Shown in pieces: positions 23,131 through 29,965 of a DNA stretch of 29,965 nt (position 1 is its first letter; every line of letters starts with the position of its first letter). Below the pieces are notes generated by a model. The model saw only the letters and a program-made list of their open reading frames with translations. It was not told the origin of the DNA and made no database searches. This stretch comes from Treponema sp. UBA6988 (lineage in GTDB: Bacteria > Spirochaetota > Spirochaetia > Treponematales > Treponemataceae). The stretch covers positions 1 to 29,965 of the forward strand of contig DJYC01000038.1 in the NCBI GenBank assembly GCA_002448445.1, given 5' to 3'. Both the position numbers and the translations under genes were made by a program.

Positions 23131-25836
23131 TTATTTTTCCCTATAACCGCCGGCGTAGTCAATTACGCATTCATAGCGATAGTAGGAGTGGGTTTCTATT
23201 GCAGCCCCTGCATGGGTGAACTTTCCGGCAAGGATGTTCTTTCTGTGCCCGCGGTCTGGAACGCCGTAGTCAACCAGCAGCTGAATCACTATGTCCCTGC
23301 CGGCATTAGGCCCGTAGGAAATGTTTTCGCCGGACGTAGAATAGGAGCAGTATTTCTTTACGCGGTCCCAAGTGTCGGATGCGTGCCCGGTCTGCCCTGT
23401 TGGCCCCTGTTTGCGCGCCCATTCGTCGGCTGCCTTGTAAAGGCCTTCTCCCCAGTCCAAGGGTGGAACTGCCGCCATTACGTTCATCTCGGCAATGCAT
23501 TCGTTAAGAGCCGCAAGCTTGTCTCCTGTGTAGCTTTGCCTTAGCGGAATAAGCCTTGTCTGAACGTATTCCTTTGGGTTGGTACGCGCATAGTTTTGTT
23601 CCGTCAAGACGGCAATCTCTTCCGCCGTATGCTTTCTTGCAGCCTCGGTAAGCCCCGAAAGGTTTGTGCTGCTTCCGCCAGAAGATCCGGATGAAGATCC
23701 AGAGCCAGAAGACGAAGCGTTTGCCCTTGCTATTGAAAGTGCATTCTTGTAGGAAGAAATTGTCGCTGATGCAATGGCCGGGTCAAAGGAACGTATTGCC
23801 ACCACGTAATGGCCAACGTACTTTTCGCAGAAGTAGGTTGTGCCGTCCCTTACGGAATAAGTCCTTGTGTCATTGTTAGGAACCTGTGTGGAAGACCATA
23901 TCCACTGGGTAATCTGGGACACTCCGCTCATCTTTGCAATGGATGCGTTTACGGTTGCAAGGTTGTCAAAGAGTTTTTTTGCTTCATCCAAAGAAGGAAG
24001 GTACCAGCCCTCGCTGAATCCGCTGTCGCTGTAGGTGTTGGCGTAATTGAATGCCGGGTAATCGGTTGCCTGGTTCAAAGCTCCGGTCGGGTCAAGTCTT
24101 GCTACAGTTTCAAAGTTCTTTGAACCGTCGCTGGAACTTGTTCCAAGGTTGGTGCTGTAGCCCTTTGTTGAATTTGAGGCGACGAATGTTTTTACGACAG
24201 GCTTCTTTAGGCCAACGCCCAGCTTTCTTGAAGGATCGAATATAACCGCAACCGCAGTCTTTGACCTGTTGTAGTTTGCGGCAGAAGAAATTGTTCCGTC
24301 TGAATAAACTATGTCGCCCACATTAACGGAAGAAGACGAGCCTGATGTAATTCCGCCTGAGCTTCCGCTGCTGCCTGTAGTTCCAGAAGTTCCGGAACCG
24401 CTTTGGGATGAAGAGCCCTTTGTATTGCGCACTACGCGGAAACCGATGTTGCTGTTGCAGGCATTGTAGGGCTGCAAATGGCTTCTGTAAGAAACTGAGC
24501 ATCCGCCAGCAAAGAGGTTAAGGGCACCGCCACGCAAGATGCGCTCTGAGCCGGAAGAAGGGCCGTATGCACTTGTGCTGCTGTTAATATTTCCGTAGTA
24601 GTCCCAGCACCATTCAAAAACGTTGCCGCTCATGTCGTAAAGCCCCAGCCTGTTGGGAGCCTTCTGCTTTACAAGGTGGGGTCTGCTTCCATGCGGCTCT
24701 TCGTACCAGCCGACTGCGGAAATGCTGTCGCTTCCAGAATATGTGGTCTGGCTGCTAGGTATTCCTCCAAAACCGCCGCGTGCAAGGTATTCCCATTCAG
24801 CTTCGGTGGGAAGGCGGTAGCCGTTTGCATTAAAGTTTGCAGTTACGTTGTCCCCGGAAATGGTGTAGACCTGGGTGTAGCCTTCTGCGGCACTGCGCTT
24901 GTTGCAGTAGGTTACAGCGTCGTACCAGTCCACAAAGAAAACAGGATAGTTTGGACCTGCCCCATAATGTCCGTTAAGCGGGTATCCCCAGTCAGAGTTT
25001 GGCGTATGGCTTCTGTAGGTGCAGTATTTTTCGTATTCAGCCTGGGTTACCTCGTGGTCGCATACATACAGGTCTGGAATGGTTACCGTGCGGCCGGAAA
25101 CAAATACTTCTGAACCGCTAACAGGGCCTTTTACAGTTGCACCCTTAACAGCCACAAAGCCTTTTGAATCAGCGGTGCATATAACCGTTGCAGTAGTAGC
25201 ATTAGTTGTTGCGTTAGTAGTTGCAGGAGTAGTTGTGCAAGAAGAGCCGGATGAACCAGATGAACCGCTTGAACCTGTGCTTGGGCTGCAAGTAGACTGG
25301 GCGTTTGCTTCTGCCTGCCTCTGGGCCTCCTCTTCCCTGCGCAAGATGTCTGCCTGGGTGTTGGCTTCTGCCTGCCTCTGAATTTCCCTAAGCTCCTCTT
25401 CCCTTCTCTGCTGCTCGCTCTTTGCCCTTGCAATTCCAGCCTCAGAAGTGTCGTTTACAGTTATGCTAAAAACAAATTTGTAGTAGTCGCATTTTACTTC
25501 AACATAAGTTCCGCCCTGCCTTAATGCGGTTATTGTAAAAACCGAAGGGCTTGCAGAACTCTGCGTTACCTGTGCCACAGACGGATTTGCGCTGGTAACT
25601 TTTACCGGCGTTCCGTTTGCCACAGGATCACTCGTTGCGGTAAAGGTAAAAGAATTGTCCCCCGCAACGTCAAGCGTTAGGTAGCTTGTACCCTTGGGGT
25701 AAATCTGACCGTCCTTGGAAACCATAACTCCCTTTAGCTTTGGCTTTCCAGAGTCCTTTGACCCCATGGCAAAAAGAGAGTGAGAAAGTGCAATCACAGT
25801 AAGGATTGTTAAAAATATTTTCCGAAAACCTCTCAT
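23131..25836 (-). CDS. exported multidomain protein: Ig-like + coiled coil + FGE-like + DUF1566-like + CAP domain
   Basis: 901 residues. Signal peptide 1-23 without lipobox Cys (LFAMGS). A beta module (34-134) is followed by a short Gln/Glu/Arg coiled coil (135-180) and a Ser/Gly/Thr linker. Residues about 222-474 are a formylglycine-generating-enzyme-like domain (VCDHEVTQAEYEKYC, YRLPTEAEWEYLARGG, GLYDMSGNVFEWCWD, LRGGALN, GFRVVRN). After another linker, 503-690 resembles DUF1566/Fib_succ repeats (GWYLPSLDEAKKLFDNL, QWIWSSTQ). Residues 735-901 are a CAP/SCP domain with His818, Glu837 (GENISYG) and His864 (GHRKNIL), the usual conserved set. No catalytic function is claimed for the FGE part. 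Good GGAGG lies 4 bases before the ATG. It follows the 969-residue lipoprotein gene by 50 bases and shares its N-terminal module. Confidence 0.88.
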   Translation of the reverse strand: MRGFRKIFLTILTVIALSHSLFAMGSKDSGKPKLKGVMVSKDGQIYPKGTSYLTLDVAGDNSFTFTATSDPVANGTPVKVTSANPSVAQVTQSSASPSVFTITALRQGGTYVEVKCDYYKFVFSITVNDTSEAGIARAKSEQQRREEELREIQRQAEANTQADILRREEEAQRQAEANAQSTCSPSTGSSGSSGSSGSSCTTTPATTNATTNATTATVICTADSKGFVAVKGATVKGPVSGSEVFVSGRTVTIPDLYVCDHEVTQAEYEKYCTYRSHTPNSDWGYPLNGHYGAGPNYPVFFVDWYDAVTYCNKRSAAEGYTQVYTISGDNVTANFNANGYRLPTEAEWEYLARGGFGGIPSSQTTYSGSDSISAVGWYEEPHGSRPHLVKQKAPNRLGLYDMSGNVFEWCWDYYGNINSSTSAYGPSSGSERILRGGALNLFAGGCSVSYRSHLQPYNACNSNIGFRVVRNTKGSSSQSGSGTSGTTGSSGSSGGITSGSSSSVNVGDIVYSDGTISSAANYNRSKTAVAVIFDPSRKLGVGLKKPVVKTFVASNSTKGYSTNLGTSSSDGSKNFETVARLDPTGALNQATDYPAFNYANTYSDSGFSEGWYLPSLDEAKKLFDNLATVNASIAKMSGVSQITQWIWSSTQVPNNDTRTYSVRDGTTYFCEKYVGHYVVAIRSFDPAIASATISSYKNALSIARANASSSGSGSSSGSSGGSSTNLSGLTEAARKHTAEEIAVLTEQNYARTNPKEYVQTRLIPLRQSYTGDKLAALNECIAEMNVMAAVPPLDWGEGLYKAADEWARKQGPTGQTGHASDTWDRVKKYCSYSTSGENISYGPNAGRDIVIQLLVDYGVPDRGHRKNILAGKFTHAGAAIETHSYYRYECVIDYAGGYREK

Positions 25837-25886
25837 AGATCCTCCACGAATGCCCCGGCAAAAGCACCGGAGCAGGATTTTTTAGG

Positions 25887-28796
25887 CTACTTGTTTCCCT
25901 TTATGGTAACAGTCTGCGTAACAACTGAAACACCGGAAATCTTTCCTGTGATTCGGCAGTAGACGGCATTGTCTCCCTCTTTTAGAATCTTGCCCTTAAG
26001 GGAGCTGTCAGTAGAAGCCTTGGAACCGTTTACATACCATTCGTATGTTACGTCTTCGTCAAGGTCTGGAAGCGTAACGTCTCCAATAAAGCCGTTTCCA
26101 ATATTGCCGTGCTGGGCATTCAGGTTGATTTTGTAGGAAGACCATGCGTTGCCGTCTACAAGTTTTGCCTTGCGGATAGACTTGTTCTGCTTGGTAAAGG
26201 TTCCGCTGCATTCAACGCCGGCAATCTTTCCCGATGCGTTAATCTTTCCGTCCGCGTAGGACATCTTGTACGGAGAAGGAACGTTGATGTAGTTGCTGCC
26301 CACGGATCCAAGCTGAACCGGAATGTAGACAAATTCGCTCTTGCCGCCCTTCTTTACCTCGTAGGCCTGGTAGATTGCCCCCTTGCCGTCAAAGTAGTAT
26401 CCGTAGGAAGTCTTTGAACTGCATACCCATACTCCGCTAGATGTAATTGAAACATCCTGTGAAGGTGTCGGAGTTGGCGTTGGTGTAGGAGTTGGTGTTG
26501 GAGCAGGGGCAGATGAAGAAACCGTAAATGCCTTGGGGTCAGAGAGAGAGCTCTTTCCAGAAACGGAGCCCTTTGCGGTTACAGTTACGCTGTAGCTTCC
26601 GGCCGCAAACCTCTGGGTGCATTCGCCTACGCTAGTTGTAGCCGTCTTTCCGTTGCTGAATTTCCAGGTGTAAGTAACCGGCTCGTCAGCAGAGAAATTC
26701 CTTACGATGAATTTTGCGTCTGCATTGTCCTTTACAGAAGATGGAACTTCCACGACAGGCTTTTTGGATGAGTTTACGGCATTTGCTGCCATAGGTGTGC
26801 CTGCAATCTTTGTTGCGCTTACCTGGGTCTTGTTGCCAGAAAGATTCTGGAAAATACCCTGGATTCTTGACGCTGAGGCAACATATTCAAGGGAGCCGCC
26901 GCTAGTCGTAAATGTGCCGTTGCCGTTCAAGTAGCCCACAGGCTCGCTGATATAGTACCAGCTTGAACTTCCTTCCTTTATGTATGCATAGTAAACCTTC
27001 TTGTCCGCTGCCACATAAAGGCCGTTGTTAGAATTTCCGTTCCTGTAGAGGCCGTAGATATTGTCTATGTTCTCGTTAACGCTGAATGAAAGGGTCTCAG
27101 AGCGTTTTGTAGCACCAGATTTGCTTCCTGTAATTTCCACATAAACCGTATTCTTTCCGGTGTTGAACTTGGAGCGGTAGGTGCTTCCGCTTGCATTTGC
27201 AACACGAACTCCGTTTACATACCACTTGTAGGTAACATCCTCGTTCAAGTAGGAAATGTTTGTGGAAACAAGGCCCTCATCATTTGCAGTCAAAGTAGAA
27301 GGTGAAAGCTTAAGCGTAACCGACGGCAACTTTGAGACAAGCATTGGAACATCCGGAATTATGGAACCCGACTTCTTTGAATAGACGCACTTTGTATTTG
27401 CAGGAGCATTGTCCAAGTTTCCGGCGGCATAAATCTTTCCGTTCTGGTAGATATACTTTCCGTTTGCACTTTCGCTTGTGCGCGGCTTAAATTCAAGGCT
27501 TGAGTTTACGGTCTGGGAATAGTCCTCTGAGCGTACCCAGTGCTTCTTTCCGTTTGCCTCTGTAACATACTTGGCAGTATAAAGCTTACCGTCCGAAGAA
27601 ATGTAAACGCCAAGATTTGAATTGTTGCCTTCACCCTGCCAGAAGCCTATGTTTCCTGCAAGCAAGTCGCGCTCGTTAATCTTAATCGTAAGCTTATTGG
27701 AAAATACCTTGTAGCCAGACTTTATGCCGGTTACCTCAAGGTCTACAACTGCGGTGCCCTTATTGCTTGGCGTCCAGACAAGGTAAGAGCCATTTCCGTT
27801 TGCTGCCGGGTTACCGTTAAGGTACCACTTGTAGCGGATTCCTTCCGTAGCTTCCGGGGTAACGCTAGAAGTGAATGTTATCTTTGTATTTTCGTAAACA
27901 GTTGTCCTTGTTGCATTTATGCTGACCTTTGTAGAGGCATTAAGATAGGTTTCGTTTGAAGATGCCTGGCCAGAAGACGACTGGTTTGCTGCGGCCTGGG
28001 CTGCTGCCTGTTCTGCACGGCGGGCTGCTTCTTCTGCTGCTCGTCTGGCTTCTTCCGCTGCCCTGTTTGCGGCTTCCTCTGCCTGCTTGCGGCGGGCTTC
28101 CTCTGCTGCTTCCTGGGCACGGCGGGCTTCTGCGGCTGCCTGTTCTGCACGGCGGGCTGCATCAAGCAATTCCTGAGTCCTGCGGTTTTCTGCCTCTATT
28201 CTTGCCCTTTCTGCCGCTTCTGCTGCACGGCGGGCATTTTCCTCTGCCTGCTGGGCACGGCGAAGTTCTGCCTGGCGGGCTGCCTCTTCCCTAGCCTGCT
28301 GCCTTGCAAAAGCCTCTGCTTCCCTTCTGGCCTGTTCTTCTGCCCTGGCACGCTCAATGTCATCGTCCCTCTGTCTCTTAAGGTATTCAATGCTAATTCC
28401 GCGGGATGTGTCTGCAACATAAACGATGAATGTAAAATAATATGCGGATGAACAATAAGCCGTTACAGCCGTATAGCCGCTTCTCAAACCGGTAATTGTG
28501 TACCTGGAAGGATCAGATGCGCTCTGCGTTACGGAAGCAACGGTGCTGTCGTCTACCCTAATGGTAATTGGATAGCCGTTGTCTATAGGATCAGAAGTCG
28601 CGTTAAAAGAAAAGCGCAGGTCTCCGGTCGTAATGTCCATTGGAACGATTGTGGAGCGTCCAGTAAAAATCTGATCATTTGAGGAAACAATGATACCCCT
28701 CAAATCCCAAAGCTGCTTCATAGAAGAGCAGGCTGCAAGAACCAGCACCAGGGCTGCGCTTACCAAAACCCTAAGCATCTTTATTTTCTTTTGCAT
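25887..28796 (-). CDS. large lipoprotein: N-terminal module, Ala/Arg/Glu coiled coil, alternating Ig-like and repeat modules
   Basis: 969 residues. Lipoprotein signal with lipobox LAAC, Cys23. The N-terminal beta module (32-133) is homologous to that of the neighbouring 901-residue protein (for example NATSDPIDNG versus TATSDPVANG, ASVTQSASDPSRYTITGLR versus AQVTQSSASPSVFTITALR). Next is a long TolA-like Ala/Arg/Glu/Gln coiled coil (135-270). Then four Ig/PKD-like domains (about 288-376, 491-575, 679-760, 887-969; each contains a YKWYxNG- or YTWKFSNG-type strand), alternating with three ~100-residue modules (377-480, 576-675, 782-880; GLYVAADKKVYYAY-type cores). A PT repeat linker lies at 763-778. 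Function unknown; an envelope-anchored spacer or adhesin is inference. AGGAG lies 7 bases before the ATG. Confidence 0.88.
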   Translation of the reverse strand: MQKKIKMLRVLVSAALVLVLAACSSMKQLWDLRGIIVSSNDQIFTGRSTIVPMDITTGDLRFSFNATSDPIDNGYPITIRVDDSTVASVTQSASDPSRYTITGLRSGYTAVTAYCSSAYYFTFIVYVADTSRGISIEYLKRQRDDDIERARAEEQARREAEAFARQQAREEAARQAELRRAQQAEENARRAAEAAERARIEAENRRTQELLDAARRAEQAAAEARRAQEAAEEARRKQAEEAANRAAEEARRAAEEAARRAEQAAAQAAANQSSSGQASSNETYLNASTKVSINATRTTVYENTKITFTSSVTPEATEGIRYKWYLNGNPAANGNGSYLVWTPSNKGTAVVDLEVTGIKSGYKVFSNKLTIKINERDLLAGNIGFWQGEGNNSNLGVYISSDGKLYTAKYVTEANGKKHWVRSEDYSQTVNSSLEFKPRTSESANGKYIYQNGKIYAAGNLDNAPANTKCVYSKKSGSIIPDVPMLVSKLPSVTLKLSPSTLTANDEGLVSTNISYLNEDVTYKWYVNGVRVANASGSTYRSKFNTGKNTVYVEITGSKSGATKRSETLSFSVNENIDNIYGLYRNGNSNNGLYVAADKKVYYAYIKEGSSSWYYISEPVGYLNGNGTFTTSGGSLEYVASASRIQGIFQNLSGNKTQVSATKIAGTPMAANAVNSSKKPVVEVPSSVKDNADAKFIVRNFSADEPVTYTWKFSNGKTATTSVGECTQRFAAGSYSVTVTAKGSVSGKSSLSDPKAFTVSSSAPAPTPTPTPTPTPTPSQDVSITSSGVWVCSSKTSYGYYFDGKGAIYQAYEVKKGGKSEFVYIPVQLGSVGSNYINVPSPYKMSYADGKINASGKIAGVECSGTFTKQNKSIRKAKLVDGNAWSSYKINLNAQHGNIGNGFIGDVTLPDLDEDVTYEWYVNGSKASTDSSLKGKILKEGDNAVYCRITGKISGVSVVTQTVTIKGNK

Positions 28797-28868
28797 GAGC
28801 GAACTCCTGTAGGCAAGCGGCGGTCAATCCGGCAGAAAACAGCGGATAAAATCCCTTTTGCCATGTTT

Positions 28869-28895
28869 TTTATACAAAACCACATTTATGTGCAA
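28869..28895 (-). promoter_or_regulatory. possible promoter of the lipoprotein gene (proximal)
   Basis: On the minus strand TTGCAC (28895-28890), 15 bases, TATAAA (28874-28869). The boxes are fair but the spacing is short. It would give a leader of about 65 bases. Confidence 0.4.
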
Positions 28896-29069
28896 GCCAA
28901 AAAACAAACTTTTAAGGCTGGCATTCACTTACAAAAACTGGTAAAAAGCTAAAATCAATCTCTCTTGGAAAAGGCGCAAAAGTGTGGCTGCAAGGGAAGG
29001 CTAAAAACTAAAGCTTTTGGAGCTTTCCTATAAAAAGAAACAAAATATAGCTTTAAAGTTACACAAATT

Positions 29070-29098
29070 ATGGTAGCACAGTATCCCCTATTTGTAAA
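29070..29098 (-). promoter_or_regulatory. possible distal promoter of the envelope-protein locus
   Basis: On the minus strand TTTACA (29098-29093), 17 bases, TGC-TACCAT (extended -10 context; hexamer 29075-29070). The -10 context TGTGCTACmATAAT is the same as that of the lepB promoter. A transcript from here would have a leader of about 265 bases before the lipoprotein ATG; that leader holds an AAAGCT/AGCTTT hairpin (29010-29026) and nothing else I recognise. Confidence 0.45.
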
Positions 29099-29137
29099 GA
29101 AAAAGAAAATAATCTTAAAATCACTGCACCCATTGCT

Positions 29138-29288
29138 CCTACGCGGGATTGGAGGGGCGGCGAAGCCGTTCCGAACTCGCAGCGCAGCTTCGAGCGAGGA
29201 ATGGAGCGGGTTGGGCCCCGCGGAACCCCGCAAAGCCCGTAAAAAATGGCAAGATCTCGAATTAACCAATAAACGAATGGTAGAGCAA
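29138..29288 (+). repeat. GC-rich dispersed intergenic repeat (copy 5, most complete)
   Basis: Head CCTACGCGGGATTGGAGG (29138-29155), then GC-rich body with AATGGAGC (29200-29207), core GGAACCCCGCAA (29222-29233), and tail TCGAATTAACCAAT (29257-29270), 8 bases, GGTAGAGCAA (29279-29288). It joins the head seen at 12540 and 22946 with the core and tail seen at 14085, and so defines the full element of about 150 bases. Confidence 0.68.
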
Positions 29289-29297
29289 ACAGGACTT

Positions 29298-29323
29298 CGT
29301 CCATAAAATCTACGTCCATAAAA
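29298..29323. repeat. 11-bp direct repeat upstream of smpB
   Basis: CGTCCATAAAA occurs at 29298-29308 and again at 29313-29323, about 55 bases before the smpB start. It could be a regulator site or chance. Confidence 0.35.
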
Positions 29324-29376
29324 GACAGAAAAAAACACACTGGACTTTTTTGCAAAAACAGGCTATTGTATTGACC

Positions 29377-29841
29377 ATGGCAGAAGGCAGGAAAATTATT
29401 GCGCAAAACAAAAAGGCGCACTTCAACTATTCTATAGAAGATAGCATCGAATGTGGCATAGCCCTGGAAGGCACGGAAGTAAAATCCGTAAAGATGGGCA
29501 ACGTGTCTTTTGCGGACAGTTTTGCCCTAATAGAAAACGGCGAAGTATGGGTACAGAATTTCCACATAGCAGAATACGCTTTCTCCTCCGTCTTTAACCA
29601 CAACCCCGACAGAAAAAAGAAGCTCCTGCTGCACCGGGAAGAAATAAAGCGGCTCCAGCGAAAAGTAGACGAAAAAGGGTACACTTTAATCCCCCTGGAC
29701 TTCTACCTAAAGAACGGCCGCGTAAAGCTAACCCTGGGCATTTGCAAAGGAAAGAAACTCTTTGACAAGAGGGCAGACATAAAGGAACGCGACGTAAAGC
29801 GAGACCTTGCCCGCGAATTCCGAAAAGGCCTGCAGGACTAG
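29377..29841 (+). CDS. smpB: SsrA (tmRNA)-binding protein SmpB
   Basis: 154 residues from ATG 29377 (MAEGRKIIAQNKKAHFNYSI). Family landmarks: ECGIALEGTEVKSVKMGNVSFADSFA, NFHIAEYAF, RKKKLLLHREEIKRL, YTLIPLDFYLKNGRVKL, GKKLFDKRADIKERD, and the basic C-terminal tail. SmpB binds tmRNA and takes it to stalled ribosomes for trans-translation. An in-frame TTG nine codons upstream (29350) has no ribosome-binding site and the added residues are not family-like. The ATG itself has no Shine-Dalgarno either and follows a TATTGT hexamer (29364-29369) by 7 bases, again suggesting a leaderless mRNA. No tmRNA gene is seen in the 124 bases to the window end. Confidence 0.95.
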   Translation: MAEGRKIIAQNKKAHFNYSIEDSIECGIALEGTEVKSVKMGNVSFADSFALIENGEVWVQNFHIAEYAFSSVFNHNPDRKKKLLLHREEIKRLQRKVDEKGYTLIPLDFYLKNGRVKLTLGICKGKKLFDKRADIKERDVKRDLAREFRKGLQD

Positions 29842-29944
29842 CATTCACCCGGAACTTGCTTTAGGGTCTATATTCGTTTCTTTTGGGCGGCACTTTTTTG
29901 GTTATACATCTGTATCATAAAAGAAGCCCCCATGCCCCGTGTTA

Positions 29945-29965
29945 GGGCTTTCCGGGGTTCCGCCT
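29945..29965 (-). repeat. edge of another dispersed repeat copy (copy 6, cut by window end)
   Basis: GGGCTTTCCGGGGTTCCGCC at 29945-29964 is the complement of the GGAACCCCGCAAAGCCC core of the 29138 copy with one substitution, so a copy in minus orientation begins here. The preceding 29842-29944 stretch shows no gene. Confidence 0.5.

Noticed and set aside
23131..25836. Active formylglycine-generating enzyme in the 901-residue protein
   Set aside because: The fold motifs are there, but the usual active-site cysteine pair context near the RGG motif is not convincing, and no sulfatase gene is nearby. I call it FGE-like only.
29842..29965. Possible tmRNA gene directly after smpB
   Set aside because: No tmRNA 5' end (GGGGCTG...TTCGAC) or tag-peptide frame is visible; the stretch ends in a repeat copy.

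Overview
The window looks like a chromosomal segment of a Treponema-type spirochaete. The main evidence is the flagellar block flbB-fliK-flgD-flgE, in which FlgE carries the Lys165/Cys178 pair known from the cross-linked spirochaetal hook. Supporting evidence is an AtoS/AtoC-type sigma-54 two-component system beside murG and cvpA, a eukaryotic-type hexokinase, and very large secreted surface-type proteins. Almost every gene from 669 to 28796 is on the minus strand; only the partial glgC at the left end and smpB at the right end are on the plus strand. I see no phage, insertion sequence or CRISPR array.

Layout, left to right. (1) 2-529: 3' end of glgC, with a hairpin terminator at 604-670. (2) 7710 down to 669: a seven-gene operon in which most genes overlap or abut, reading (TIR-like)-ankyrin protein, murG, cvpA, DNA polymerase III delta' (holB), histidine kinase, sigma-54 response regulator, J-domain protein. 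A good promoter sits directly on the first ATG. (3) 7711-8345: a dispersed repeat, tRNA-Phe with its own promoter and terminator, a 117-bp palindromic element, and the terminator of the flagellar operon. (4) 12429 down to 8346: flbB, fliK, flgD, flgE, behind a probable sigma-28 promoter. (5) 13987-12692: hexokinase with its own sigma-70 promoter, flanked by repeat elements. (6) 20125 down to 14269: dxs, cdaA, cdaR, acpS, a DUF2225 protein and truA. This run joins isoprenoid precursor synthesis, c-di-AMP synthesis, carrier-protein activation and tRNA modification. (7) 20383-20294: an overlooked 29-residue basic ribosomal-type protein (COX24/bS22-like) with promoter and terminator. (8) 22480 down to 20474: a signal-peptidase-I-like gene and hemW, apparently expressed from a leaderless mRNA. 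(9) 22905-22549: remains of a small secreted protein broken by two frameshifts, AT-rich compared with its neighbours. (10) 22945-23130: a dense cluster of hairpins. (11) 28796 down to 23131: a two-gene envelope locus, a 969-residue lipoprotein and a 901-residue exported protein that share the same N-terminal module and coiled coil. (12) 28797-29349: leader region and another repeat copy, then smpB.

The most unusual items are the paired modular envelope proteins (Ig-like/alternating-repeat lipoprotein plus an FGE-like + DUF1566-like + CAP fusion), a signal peptidase homologue that has lost both catalytic residues (Ser to Thr, Lys to Arg), a diadenylate cyclase whose DGA motif reads DAA, a family of GC-rich intergenic repeats, and promoters placed so that the first base of the mRNA should be the start codon.
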